A stretch of 64,000 nt of DNA from contig CAJUKU010000006.1 in NCBI GenBank assembly GCA_910587425.1, positions 92,436-156,435 of the forward strand, read 5' to 3'. This document shows positions 8,977 through 16,618 of this stretch, in pieces; the first letter of the stretch is position 1, and each line of letters begins with the position of its first letter. The stretch is from an uncultured Muribaculaceae bacterium. Lineage in GTDB: Bacteria > Bacteroidota > Bacteroidia > Bacteroidales > Muribaculaceae. The notes below the pieces were generated by a model. It made no database searches, had not been told where the DNA came from, and was given only the letters and a program-made list of their open reading frames with translations. The position numbers and the translations under genes are program-made.

Positions 8977-10221
8977 TCAGTCAAGTTTGTGTATCACAAG
9001 TCCGGAGCGCAGTTTCGGCTCGAACCATGTGGTTTTCGGCGGCATGATATTGCCTGTGTCGGCTATATCCATGAGCTGCTTCATGCTCACCGGATAAAGC
9101 GCGAGCGCGAGTGCCATCTCGCCCGAGTCGACGCGGCGCTTGAGTTCGCCGAGTCCGCGGATTCCACCCACGAAGTCTATCCGCTTGTCGGAGCGCAGGT
9201 CGGTTATGCCGAGGATATCGCGCAGAATCAGGTCTGACGATATGGTGACGTCGAGCACCCCTATCGGATCGTTGTCATCGTAGCGTCCCTGGCGTGCTGT
9301 GAGCGAGTACCAGCGCCCGTCGAGATACATCGAGAAGTTGTGTAGTTCTGCGGGAGTGTATATTTCCGTCCCTTTGTCGACAACCTCGAAGTTCTCGTCA
9401 AGGCGGCGCAACAGCTGTGCGGGGGTAAGTCCGTTGAGGTCGCGGACCACGCGGTTGTAATCTATGATCTTTAGGTGCGAGGCGGGGAATGCCACAGCAA
9501 GGAAATAGTTGTATTCCTCATCGCCGCGATGATCGGGGTTCGACTGGGCTTTCTCATTACCAACGAGTGCTGCCGCAGCTGTACGGTGGTGTCCGTCGGC
9601 TATGTAGAGATACGGAATCTTCTCAAATTCCTCGGTGATACGGCGGGTGAGTTCATCGTCCTCCACAACCCAGAAATGGTGTCCGAAACCGTCGGGCGCC
9701 GTGAAGTCATACTCCGGTTCGGCGGCGGTTACAGTCCGGATTATCTCTTCGAGTGCGGGATTGTCGGGGAATGCGAAGAATACAGGCTCGATATTGGCAT
9801 TGTTGACGCGCACGTGCTTCATGCGGTCCTCCTCCTTGTCGCGGCGGGTGAGCTCATGCTTCTTGATGCGCTCGTTCATATAGTCGTCGACATTGGCTGC
9901 GAGCACGATGCCGTACTGTGTCCGTCCATCCATCGTCTGCGCATATATGTAATAATGCTCGCGGTTGTCCTGCACGAGCCATCCCTGCTGTTGGAACGCC
10001 TGGAAATTCTCTACGGCGCGGTCATAGACGCGGGGGTCATGCTCGTCGACATCAGGGGTGAAGTCGATTTCGGGCTTTATTATATGGTAGAGTGATTTAG
10101 GGTTGCCTTCTGCTTCGCGGCGTGCCTCGTCGGAATTGAGCACGTCGTAGGGTCTTGAGGCAACTTCGGTGACTAACTCGCGTGGCGGACGCACGCCTTT
10201 GAACGGTTTTACTTTAGCCAT
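8977..10221 (-). CDS. DUF1015 family protein
   Basis: 414 residues, the usual size for this family. Recognisable features are the opening KPFKGVRPPRELVTEVASRPYDVLN, typical of DUF1015, and the central IADGHHRTAAAALVG segment, a conserved His/Asp-rich motif. The family has no firmly established biochemical role; it is often found near serine-biosynthesis genes, which are not present here. The gene follows purA's terminator on the same strand and ends at its own terminator, so it is likely transcribed alone. No convincing TAnnTTTG promoter is visible in the 150 bases upstream. Confidence 0.85.
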   Translation of the reverse strand: MAKVKPFKGVRPPRELVTEVASRPYDVLNSDEARREAEGNPKSLYHIIKPEIDFTPDVDEHDPRVYDRAVENFQAFQQQGWLVQDNREHYYIYAQTMDGRTQYGIVLAANVDDYMNERIKKHELTRRDKEEDRMKHVRVNNANIEPVFFAFPDNPALEEIIRTVTAAEPEYDFTAPDGFGHHFWVVEDDELTRRITEEFEKIPYLYIADGHHRTAAAALVGNEKAQSNPDHRGDEEYNYFLAVAFPASHLKIIDYNRVVRDLNGLTPAQLLRRLDENFEVVDKGTEIYTPAELHNFSMYLDGRWYSLTARQGRYDDNDPIGVLDVTISSDLILRDILGITDLRSDKRIDFVGGIRGLGELKRRVDSGEMALALALYPVSMKQLMDIADTGNIMPPKTTWFEPKLRSGLVIHKLD

Positions 10222-10276
10222 AGTTTCTAAGGTATTGAATAAGGTGGTTATGCTTATGGTTCGGTCGGGAGAGAAT

Positions 10277-10328
10277 GAAAACCGGCGGCTGAACGTAGCC
10301 TTTGTCGGGGCGGTGTGCAGCCGCCGGT
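10277..10328 (-). terminator. Terminator of the fur-purA unit
   Basis: Perfect 11-base stem ACCGGCGGCTG/CAGCCGCCGGT (10281-10291 with 10318-10328), with TTTTC following on the minus strand. It lies 44 bases past the purA stop. Confidence 0.8.
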
Positions 10329-10372
10329 ATATTATTTAGCGGAGTTTTTCGGTAATCGTTTCTGCTCTTGGC

Positions 10373-11656
10373 TTATGAGCGTGAACGCACGATCGTCTGC
10401 TCGCGGTCAGGACCGATGCTGACGATAGTGATAGGCGTGGCAAGCTGCTCCTCGAGGAACTTGATGTAGTCCTTGAACTGCTGCGGGAACTGATCTTCCG
10501 ATTTCATTGCCGTCATGTCGGTGTGCCATCCGGGGAGCGTGACGTAGACCGGTTTTACATCTACAGTGTCGAGCGAGTAGGGGAAATCGGTCACTTGCTT
10601 GCCGTCGATCTCATACGCCACACATGCCTTTATCTCGTCAAATCCGTCGAGTACGTCGCTCTTCATCATTATAAGCTGGGTCACGCCGTTGATCATGATG
10701 GCATAGCGGAGTGCCACAAGGTCGATCCATCCGCAGCGGCGCTCGCGTCCTGTCACCGCGCCATACTCGTGACCTATGTCACGGATGCGGCGTCCGGTCT
10801 CGTCGAAAAGTTCGGTGGGGAACGGACCACTGCCTACGCGGGTGCAGTATGCCTTGAATATGCCGAACACGTCGCCGATACGGTTGGGTGCAACTCCGAG
10901 ACCGGTGCAGGCGCCTGCGGTGACGGTGTTTGATGATGTCACGAACGGATATGAACCGAAATCCACATCGAGAAGTGTGCCCTGAGCGCCCTCGCAGAGC
11001 ACGCTCTTGCCCTGGCTGAGTGCATTGTTGATCACAAACTCGCTGTCGATGATGTCAAAGCGGCGGAGGTAATCGATTGCGTCGAGCCAGCGCTGTTCGA
11101 GTTCCGTGATATCGGGATTTTCACCCATTGATGCGAGACGCTGCAGGTGTCGGTCGCGTGCGGCTGCATAACGCTCCTTGAAGTCAGGGGCGAGGGCGTC
11201 GCCCAGGCGCAGACCGTTGCGGCTGATCTTGTCGGTGTATGTGGGTCCGATACCTTTGCCGGTGGTGCCGATCTTGGCATCCCCTTTGGCTTTCTCGTTG
11301 GCGGCGTCGAGCAGACGGTGTGTCGGGAGGATGAGGTGGGCTTTCTTGGAGATCTTAAGCACTTTGTGCAGATCAATTCCGGAGCGCTCGAGAGCCTCTG
11401 CCTCCTCGCGGAAAAGAACCGGATCAAGCACCACACCGTTGCCTATGATGTTGGTTTGTCCGTGCTGGAAGATTCCCGAGGGGATGGAGCGGAGCACATA
11501 TTTCTTGCCTTCGAATTCGAGGGTGTGTCCGGCGTTCGGTCCTCCCTGGAAGCGCGCCACGATGTCGTAACGCGGTGTGAGAACATCGACAACCTTGCCT
11601 TTGCCTTCGTCGCCCCACTGGAGCCCGAGCAGCACGTCAACTTTATTCTGTGGCAT
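10373..11656 (-). CDS. purA: Adenylosuccinate synthetase
   Basis: Condenses IMP and aspartate with GTP to adenylosuccinate, the first committed step to AMP. The 427-residue chain opens with VLLGLQWGDEGKGKVVDVL, the glycine-rich GTP loop with the catalytic Asp of GDEGKGK, followed by FQGGPNAGHT and GTTGKGIGPTY, all family signatures. Length is normal. It starts 40 bases after the Fur-family gene with no promoter or terminator in between, so the two are probably co-transcribed. No purine-related regulator is nearby. Confidence 0.97.
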   Translation of the reverse strand: MPQNKVDVLLGLQWGDEGKGKVVDVLTPRYDIVARFQGGPNAGHTLEFEGKKYVLRSIPSGIFQHGQTNIIGNGVVLDPVLFREEAEALERSGIDLHKVLKISKKAHLILPTHRLLDAANEKAKGDAKIGTTGKGIGPTYTDKISRNGLRLGDALAPDFKERYAAARDRHLQRLASMGENPDITELEQRWLDAIDYLRRFDIIDSEFVINNALSQGKSVLCEGAQGTLLDVDFGSYPFVTSSNTVTAGACTGLGVAPNRIGDVFGIFKAYCTRVGSGPFPTELFDETGRRIRDIGHEYGAVTGRERRCGWIDLVALRYAIMINGVTQLIMMKSDVLDGFDEIKACVAYEIDGKQVTDFPYSLDTVDVKPVYVTLPGWHTDMTAMKSEDQFPQQFKDYIKFLEEQLATPITIVSIGPDREQTIVRSRS

Positions 11657-11696
11657 ATAGCGTGATTCTGTATGAGTGTTGGGTTATATGGTTTTC

Positions 11697-12164
11697 TTAT
11701 ATCTTTTTCTGTTTCTTCTTCCGCGAGCATCGTGAGCAGAGCCCGTAGATGTAAAGATCGGTGTAGGCGGGTGTGAAACCGCTGAAATGGCGTGTGGCAA
11801 GCTGCCGGTCGATTTCGGGATCCTTGATCTCCTTCACCTTGCCGCAACGCGTGCAGACGAGGTGATGGTGGTTGGCGGGTCCGCTGACGAGTTCATACTG
11901 CGCCGTGTTGTTGCCGAAAGTGTGGCGGCGGAGCAGTCCCGCATCGGTAAGAAGCTCGATCGTGTTGTAGACCGTCGCACGACTGACGCTGACCCCCTGC
12001 GCATCGATGTTGCTCGATGTGAGCATCTCTATCCAGAAGTGTCCGGGCATGGCGAGAACGCGCTCAAGCACAGCTATGCGTGCGGGCGTGTGGCGCAGGC
12101 GGTGCTGTGCGAGATACTGTGTGAAAGCAGCCATGACGGCTGCTTTTGTGCGTTCGTCGGTCAT
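11697..12164 (-). CDS. Fur/Per-family metal-responsive transcriptional regulator
   Basis: 155 residues from the first ATG. The winged-helix part reads RHTPARIAVLERVL and SRATVYNTIELLTDAGLL. The metal site follows: NHHHLVCTRCGKVKEI gives the His cluster and first CxxC, and CSRC near the C-terminus the second CxxC of the structural zinc. It could be Fur, PerR or Zur; the sequence does not decide. The start is uncertain: the promoter at 12172-12202 would begin transcription almost at the ATG (12164), giving a nearly leaderless mRNA. The next ATG (12134, MAAFTQYL) would give 145 residues and a normal leader, and better matches family N-termini. Confidence 0.88.
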   Translation of the reverse strand: MTDERTKAAVMAAFTQYLAQHRLRHTPARIAVLERVLAMPGHFWIEMLTSSNIDAQGVSVSRATVYNTIELLTDAGLLRRHTFGNNTAQYELVSGPANHHHLVCTRCGKVKEIKDPEIDRQLATRHFSGFTPAYTDLYIYGLCSRCSRKKKQKKI

Positions 12165-12171
12165 ACTGTTG

Positions 12172-12202
12172 CAAAGTTACAATTTCTGACCAATACGGCA
12201 AA
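12172..12202 (-). promoter_or_regulatory. Promoter of the fur-purA unit
   Basis: Minus strand TTTG (12199-12202), 19 bases, then TAACTTTG (12172-12179). The expected start of transcription is about 12165, directly at the first ATG of the Fur-family gene. This is why that gene's start is in doubt. Confidence 0.7.
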
Positions 12203-12270
12203 AACTTGCAGCGTTATTTTTGTCCGGTCATGGCGACGGCTTGACGCACAGGTTACAATACCCGCAGCTT

Positions 12271-12314
12271 ATAAAACGGCAGTGGCTGTGCCGGTGCCGG
12301 CGCAGCCACTGTCG
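12271..12314 (-). terminator. Terminator of the Phe/Tyr biosynthesis operon
   Basis: A 16-base stem (12277-12292 with 12299-12314; two G-U pairs) with a 6-base loop begins 9 bases after the tyrA stop and runs into TTTTAT on the minus strand. It separates the aromatic operon from fur-purA. Confidence 0.85.
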
Positions 12315-12323
12315 GGAGTCAGG

Positions 12324-13097
12324 TTATTTGAGATTGTCGCGCACTGTAGCGAGGTAGTTTTTCATCGCGTCGGAGTCGCGGGCGGCTACTATTGCTTTCA
12401 GTTCCTCGAGTCGTGCGGTGATCTTGTCGAGCTGTTCCGGTGTGTCTGGGTTGAACATGATCTCGCTGAGCAGAAAATCATCCTCCGACATCAGCCCGCG
12501 CGCTATCGCCATGTGGCGCTTGAACGTGGTGCCCGGGGCGTCCTGATGCTTCATCACCGAAGCAAACACGAGCGTGGAGGCGAACGGTATCGACAGTGAG
12601 TAGGCTATCGTACGGTCATGTTCGCGGAAAGTGTACTCCTCGATATGGAGCCCGAGCGAGTTGTACAGATCCTTGAAGAACACGCGCCCCAGATGATCCC
12701 CCTCGGTTATTATGATGGCATTCTCATTGGCGAGATTGGAGAGCGAGGCGAATGTGGGACCGAACATGGGGTGGGTGGAGACGAACGGATGCCCGCAGGT
12801 GGCGTAGAATTCCGGAAGCCCGTTTTTCACCGATGCTATGTCGGAGAGTATGCACCCCTGCGGCAGGTGGGGGAGTACAGCGCGGAACGCGTCGAGTGTA
12901 TATTTTACCGTAGCGGCGTTGATGACGAGTTCAGGCTGGAAACCGTCAACCTCATCGAGCGAGGCGAAGCGGAGCGCGTTGAAGCTGAAGCGGAGCCGCT
13001 TGGGATCCGGGTCGTAGACGGCGACTTCATGGGAGAAGGAAAGCAGATCGCTGAAGAATGATCCCATTTTCCCTGCCCCGAGTATCAGTATACGCAT
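12324..13097 (-). CDS. tyrA: Prephenate dehydrogenase
   Basis: NAD(P)-dependent oxidative decarboxylation of prephenate to 4-hydroxyphenylpyruvate, on the way to tyrosine. The 257-residue protein opens with the Rossmann motif ILILGAGKMGSFFSDLL, then VAVYDPDP at the end of strand two. The SDIASVKNGLPEF and HPFVSTHPMFGPTF segments carry the conserved His residues of the active site. It has no ACT or chorismate-mutase domain; the mutase is fused to the DAHP synthase encoded just upstream. Last gene of the operon, 37 bases after that gene, followed by a terminator. Confidence 0.9.
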   Translation of the reverse strand: MRILILGAGKMGSFFSDLLSFSHEVAVYDPDPKRLRFSFNALRFASLDEVDGFQPELVINAATVKYTLDAFRAVLPHLPQGCILSDIASVKNGLPEFYATCGHPFVSTHPMFGPTFASLSNLANENAIIITEGDHLGRVFFKDLYNSLGLHIEEYTFREHDRTIAYSLSIPFASTLVFASVMKHQDAPGTTFKRHMAIARGLMSEDDFLLSEIMFNPDTPEQLDKITARLEELKAIVAARDSDAMKNYLATVRDNLK

Positions 13098-13134
13098 GAT
13101 TGGATGCTGTTTTTGCGGTCAGTGTTGGTTCAGG

Positions 13135-14247
13135 TTATTTCACGCGGTCGTTGAGCACCTCTATCTGCTGGCGCACCGATTCATCATGTATGGCAAGAAG
13201 CACAGTTTTCATGAATTCAGGACTCATACCCATCTCCTCGCCGAGTTTCGCACGGGTGCGGATGACGTCATTGTAACGGTCAGCCTGCACTACCGACATG
13301 CGGTGCTCTTTCTTGAACTGACCGATCTCGCGTGACACGCGCATACGTTTTGCGAGCACTTCGAGGAGTTCGTTGTCGATACGGTCTATCTGCTGGCGGA
13401 GCAGCGTGAGGTTCTCGGTAGTCTGGTGGGAGTCGCGCACCACGAGCGTGTTCAGTATGAAGTTGAGTATTTCGGGTGTCACCTGCTGCGCGGCGTCGCT
13501 CCAAGCCTCGTCGGGCGAGCAGTGGCTCTCGATTATGAGACCGTTGAAACCCATGTCGAGTGCCTGTTGCGACAGGGGAGCTATTAGTTCACGCTTGCCA
13601 CCGATATGCGAGGGGTCGACGATGATTGGAAGCGCGGGGAAGCGCAGGCGCAGCTCGATCGGAATATGCCACTGCGGCATGTTGCGGTAGAGATGCTTGC
13701 CGTAGGTGCTGAATCCGCGGTGTATGGCTCCGATGCGGCGCACTCCGGCGTTATAGATACGCTGCATGGCTCCGATCCATAGCTCGAGGTCGGGATTTAC
13801 GGGGTTTTTCACGAGCACGATAGCTTCCGAGGCGTTCTCTTCGGCGAGTGTGTCGGCGATCTCCTGCATCGCGAAGGGGTTGGCTGATGTGCGGGCGCCG
13901 ATCCAGAGTATGTCGACACCGGCGGCAAGCGCCTCCTTCACATGCTGGCGTGTGGCTACTTCGGTGGCTGTGTACATGCCGGTGGTTTCCTTAACCTCCT
14001 TGAGCCATTCGAGGCCGGGAGCGCCTACGCCCTCGAAGCCACCCGGCTTTGTGCGCGGTTTCCAGATTCCGGCGCGGAATATCTTAATGCCGTTTGCAGC
14101 GAGTTCCTTGGCGGTGCAGAGCACCTGCTCGCGTGATTCGGCGCTGCACGGTCCGGCTATCACGAGCGGTTTTGTGGCATCAATGCCCGGGAGTGTGATG
14201 GGTTGAAGGTCTTTCATCGTTATGGTCTGTTTTTTGTTACTTTTCAT
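13135..14247 (-). CDS. Bifunctional DAHP synthase / chorismate mutase (type II)
   Basis: Joins the first step of the shikimate pathway (DAHP synthesis from PEP and erythrose 4-phosphate) with chorismate to prephenate. Residues about 20-265 form the class I-beta/KDO8P-like synthase barrel (KPLVIAGPCSAESREQV, KPRTKPGGFEG, PIIVDPSHIGGKRE). From about residue 285 to the end is an AroQ-type mutase (LLRQQIDRIDNELLEVLAKR, QFKKEH). The first ATG (14247) overlaps the aminotransferase by 11 bases; the ATG at 14217 (MKDLQPITLPG) matches homologues I remember and may be the true start, giving 360 residues. The fusion is common in Bacteroidetes. Confidence 0.93.
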   Translation of the reverse strand: MKSNKKQTITMKDLQPITLPGIDATKPLVIAGPCSAESREQVLCTAKELAANGIKIFRAGIWKPRTKPGGFEGVGAPGLEWLKEVKETTGMYTATEVATRQHVKEALAAGVDILWIGARTSANPFAMQEIADTLAEENASEAIVLVKNPVNPDLELWIGAMQRIYNAGVRRIGAIHRGFSTYGKHLYRNMPQWHIPIELRLRFPALPIIVDPSHIGGKRELIAPLSQQALDMGFNGLIIESHCSPDEAWSDAAQQVTPEILNFILNTLVVRDSHQTTENLTLLRQQIDRIDNELLEVLAKRMRVSREIGQFKKEHRMSVVQADRYNDVIRTRAKLGEEMGMSPEFMKTVLLAIHDESVRQQIEVLNDRVK

Positions 14248-15412
14248 TTTTTGATTGGCGTATGCGCTGCAGAGCCTCTGTCATGCGCTCCTCGGTGGCG
14301 CAGAGCGAGATGCGTATGTAGCGGTCGCCGTTGCTGCCGAATATGAAACCGGGGGTTATGAACACGCGCGATTCGCTCAGCACACGGTCGGCTAAAGCCT
14401 CGCTGCCCGGCTCGCTGTCAGGAATGCGTCCCCACAGGAAGAGTCCGCGTTGCGCGGGGTCGAACGTGCATCCCAGCTCTGTCATTATCTGTTCGGCTAC
14501 ATGGCGACGCGATGTGTAGAGCGCGTTGAGGTCGTCATACCACTTCTGCGGAGCCTGCAGGGCTTTGACTGCAGCGAGCATCACAGGCTTGAATTGCCCG
14601 GAGTCGATGTTCGATTTCACTTTCAGGATCCACTCGATGAACTGCGGGTTGGATGCGAGCATCGCCACTCGCCACCCCGCCATGTTGTGACTCTTGCTGA
14701 GCGAATTCATCTCCACCACGATCTCCTTTGCTCCAGGTATCTGGAGCATGCTCTGCGGTGTGGGGTTGAGAATGAAGCTGTAGGGATTGTCGTGGGCTAT
14801 GACTATGTTGTGGCGACGCCCGAAGTCCACGAGCTGCCGGAACAACTCAGCGTCAGCCGGTGTGCCGGTAGGCATGTGCGGATAGTTGACCCACATCAGC
14901 TTTATGCGGTCGAGCGGCAGGCGCTCGAGGGCGTCGAAGTCAGGCTTCCACCCGTTCTCCTCGGTAAGGTCGTAGGGGAAGATCTCGGCTTCGGCGAGAC
15001 GGCTGACGGAGGTGTATGTGGGGTATCCGGGGTTGGGCACGAGAACTCCGTCGCCGGGGTTGAGAAACGCGAGGCTTATGTGGAGTATCCCCTCCTTGCT
15101 GCCGATGAGCGGCTGTATCTCTGTCGTGGGGTCGAGCGTCACGCCGTAGTGGGCGGCATACCATCCGGCGAAAGCCTCGCGGAGCTGCGGTATGCCTACG
15201 TATGGCTGATAACTGTGGTTGGAGCTGACGTTAGCCGCCTCGGTGAGGGTGTCGATCACCTCCTGTGCCGGAGGGGTGTCCGGTCCGCCGATTCCGAGTG
15301 ATATGATGTCGAGACCCCGGGCGTTGAGGGCGGCGACCTCGCGCAGTTTGCGTGAGAAGTAGTATTCCTTTATTGTCGCCACACGTCGGGCGGGAGTTAT
15401 TTCTGGTTTCAT
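14237..15412 (-). CDS. PLP-dependent aminotransferase, class I (aromatic operon member)
   Basis: Likely transaminates phenylpyruvate/4-hydroxyphenylpyruvate or the prephenate-level intermediate; aspartate or LL-diaminopimelate aminotransferases are the nearest family names. PLP fold signatures: GSKEGILHISLAFLNPGD, VPNPGYPTYTS, and SLSKSHNMAGWR with Lys240 as the Schiff-base lysine. The ATG at 15410-15412 overlaps the pheA stop as ATGA, indicating translational coupling. A 44-residue upstream extension of the frame lies wholly inside pheA and was rejected. 391 residues, normal for the family. Substrate assignment rests on operon context. Confidence 0.92.
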   Translation of the reverse strand: MKPEITPARRVATIKEYYFSRKLREVAALNARGLDIISLGIGGPDTPPAQEVIDTLTEAANVSSNHSYQPYVGIPQLREAFAGWYAAHYGVTLDPTTEIQPLIGSKEGILHISLAFLNPGDGVLVPNPGYPTYTSVSRLAEAEIFPYDLTEENGWKPDFDALERLPLDRIKLMWVNYPHMPTGTPADAELFRQLVDFGRRHNIVIAHDNPYSFILNPTPQSMLQIPGAKEIVVEMNSLSKSHNMAGWRVAMLASNPQFIEWILKVKSNIDSGQFKPVMLAAVKALQAPQKWYDDLNALYTSRRHVAEQIMTELGCTFDPAQRGLFLWGRIPDSEPGSEALADRVLSESRVFITPGFIFGSNGDRYIRISLCATEERMTEALQRIRQSKNEK

Positions 15413-16257
15413 AGCGTACGTGTTGATTCGCGGTATTCGCCGAGTGTCTTGAAATCGTTGATAAGCGGGCGCACAGCTTCGATAGCCTGATGGTAGCGCA
15501 CGTAGCTGTCGAATGTCAGGTCGACGTAGAAACGGTACTCCCATTCGCGCCCGATGATAGGCATGGATTGTATCTTCGAGAGGTTGATGTCGTAGAAGCT
15601 GAATATGGTCAGTACTTTCGAGAGTGCTCCCTGTGTGTGCGGCAGGGTGAAGACTATCGAGGCTTTGTTCAGCTCTTCCGGGCGTGGGCGCAGCTCCGGG
15701 GCGAGCAGCGGATCGGCGAGTATCAGGAAGCGGGTGAAGTTGCGCTTGTTGGTCTCGATCCCTTTCTCAAGGATCTCAAGTCCGTAGTGCTGCGCGGCAA
15801 ACTCGCCGCACACCGCCGCGTGTCCGGTGAGTGATCCGGCGGCTATCTCGCGCGCCGATCCGGCGGTGTCGAATTTCTCAACCATGCGAAGGTTGCGGTG
15901 GCGGCGCAGGAACTGCTCGCACTGCATCAGTGCCATGGGGTGTGAGTTTACCTCCGTCAGCTCGTCGATGCTCTGTCCGGGGAGCGCGGCAAGCACATGC
16001 GAGATGCGCATACGGTGTTCGCCTACGATTGTCAGCGAGCTCTTGCGGAGCAGCTCGTGGTTCTGCAGCAGTGCGCCGGCTATGGTATTCTCTATCGCCA
16101 TTATTCCGATGAGCGAGGCGTCGGCTTCCAGACGCTCGAACATCTCAGGAAACGAATCGCACTCCACAGGCATTATCTCGTCAGCCCCGAAGTACTCTCT
16201 TGCCGCGGCATCGTGGTAGCATCCTGCCACTCCTTGTATTGTGACTTTGCGTTGCAT
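15409..16257 (-). CDS. pheA: Prephenate dehydratase with ACT domain
   Basis: Converts prephenate to phenylpyruvate. The 282 residues contain the catalytic PDT domain (VTIQGVAGCYHDAAAREYFG; EVNSHPMALMQCEQFL; the NFTRFLIL segment corresponding to the TRF motif) and a C-terminal ACT domain (KASIVFTLPHTQGALSKVL, then SKIQSMPIIGREWEYRFYVD). The SIQSRP-like segment is where phenylalanine binds in homologues, so feedback inhibition is expected. First gene of a four-gene operon and preceded by an attenuator whose leader peptide is packed with Phe and Tyr codons. No chorismate-mutase domain is present. Confidence 0.94.
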   Translation of the reverse strand: MQRKVTIQGVAGCYHDAAAREYFGADEIMPVECDSFPEMFERLEADASLIGIMAIENTIAGALLQNHELLRKSSLTIVGEHRMRISHVLAALPGQSIDELTEVNSHPMALMQCEQFLRRHRNLRMVEKFDTAGSAREIAAGSLTGHAAVCGEFAAQHYGLEILEKGIETNKRNFTRFLILADPLLAPELRPRPEELNKASIVFTLPHTQGALSKVLTIFSFYDINLSKIQSMPIIGREWEYRFYVDLTFDSYVRYHQAIEAVRPLINDFKTLGEYRESTRTL

Positions 16258-16294
16258 AGTCCGATTGGTGTTGTGTGGGTTGGTGTTTGCTGTT

Positions 16295-16331
16295 AAAAAA
16301 ACAATCCCGTCGTCATCGGGCGGCGGGATTG
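16295..16331 (-). terminator. Attenuator terminator in the pheA leader
   Basis: On the minus strand CAATCCCG (16324-16331) pairs with CGGGATTG (16302-16309), and seven U residues follow at once (16295-16301). It ends 38 bases before the pheA start, so it would abort the whole operon. Its left arm is complementary to GCGGGATT inside the leader-peptide gene, allowing a competing structure. Confidence 0.85.
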
Positions 16332-16387
16332 GTATGATGTTGTTGTGAAGCTATCGTGCAATCGGTGTCACGCACATAGAATCCCGC
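16323..16387 (-). promoter_or_regulatory. Antiterminator of the pheA attenuator
   Basis: GCGGGATT (16380-16387), within leader codons 19-21, is exactly complementary to AATCCCGC (16323-16330), which is the left arm of the terminator. Directly adjoining it, CTATGTGC (16372-16379) pairs with GCACGATAG (16351-16359) with one bulged base, extending the same stem. The two structures, antiterminator and terminator, cannot coexist. A ribosome stalled at leader codons 4-11 leaves the antiterminator free; one reaching the stop codon (16368-16370) covers it. Confidence 0.8.
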
Positions 16388-16442
16388 TTTTATTTCTTGC
16401 GAAGTAAAAGTAAAAATAATAATATGCGTAAAATCGTGTCAT
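16368..16442 (-). CDS. Phe/Tyr leader peptide of the pheA operon (24 aa)
   Basis: A 24-codon frame with ATG at 16440-16442 and TGA at 16368-16370, starting about 14 bases after the predicted start of transcription. The peptide begins MTRFYAYYYFYFYF: codons 4-14 contain four Phe and six Tyr in 11 positions. Such clustering is the hallmark of attenuator leader peptides, and the operon it precedes makes exactly Phe and Tyr. It is followed by the antiterminator/terminator pair described separately. The peptide itself is expected to have no function beyond ribosome stalling when Phe-tRNA or Tyr-tRNA is scarce. It was found by reading the leader directly. Confidence 0.88.
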   Translation of the reverse strand: MTRFYAYYYFYFYFARNKSGILCA

Positions 16443-16462
16443 GCTGATTTCGAATTGTTGTG

Positions 16463-16491
16463 CAAATGTAGTGATTATTTTTGAAATGCAA
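16463..16491 (-). promoter_or_regulatory. Promoter of the pheA operon
   Basis: Minus strand TTG (16489-16491), 18 bases, then TACATTTG (16463-16470). Transcription would begin near 16456, leaving about 200 bases of leader before pheA, which hold the leader peptide and attenuator. Confidence 0.75.
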
Positions 16492-16554
16492 GGAAAAATC
16501 AAAAAAATATTGAAGCGTGCCGCAAAAACGGGGCAAAACGAGGCGGCATAAACA

Positions 16555-16584
16555 AGGCGGGAACCCCCGTAGGAGCTCCCGCCT
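16555..16584 (-). terminator. Terminator of the large secreted-protein gene
   Basis: An 8-base stem AGGCGGGA/TCCCGCCT (16555-16562 with 16577-16584) with a 14-base loop lies 35 bases after the stop. On the minus strand it is followed by TGTTTATG, so the U-tract is poor. It also separates this gene from the pheA promoter. Confidence 0.5.
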
Positions 16585-16618
16585 ATCGATTTATATATTA
16601 AATCGTGGGAATGAAGTG

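Noticed and set aside
15413..15544. N-terminal extension of the aminotransferase frame
   Set aside because: The extra 44 codons lie within pheA and do not resemble the family; the ATG at 15412 overlaps the pheA stop as ATGA and gives a normal N-terminus.
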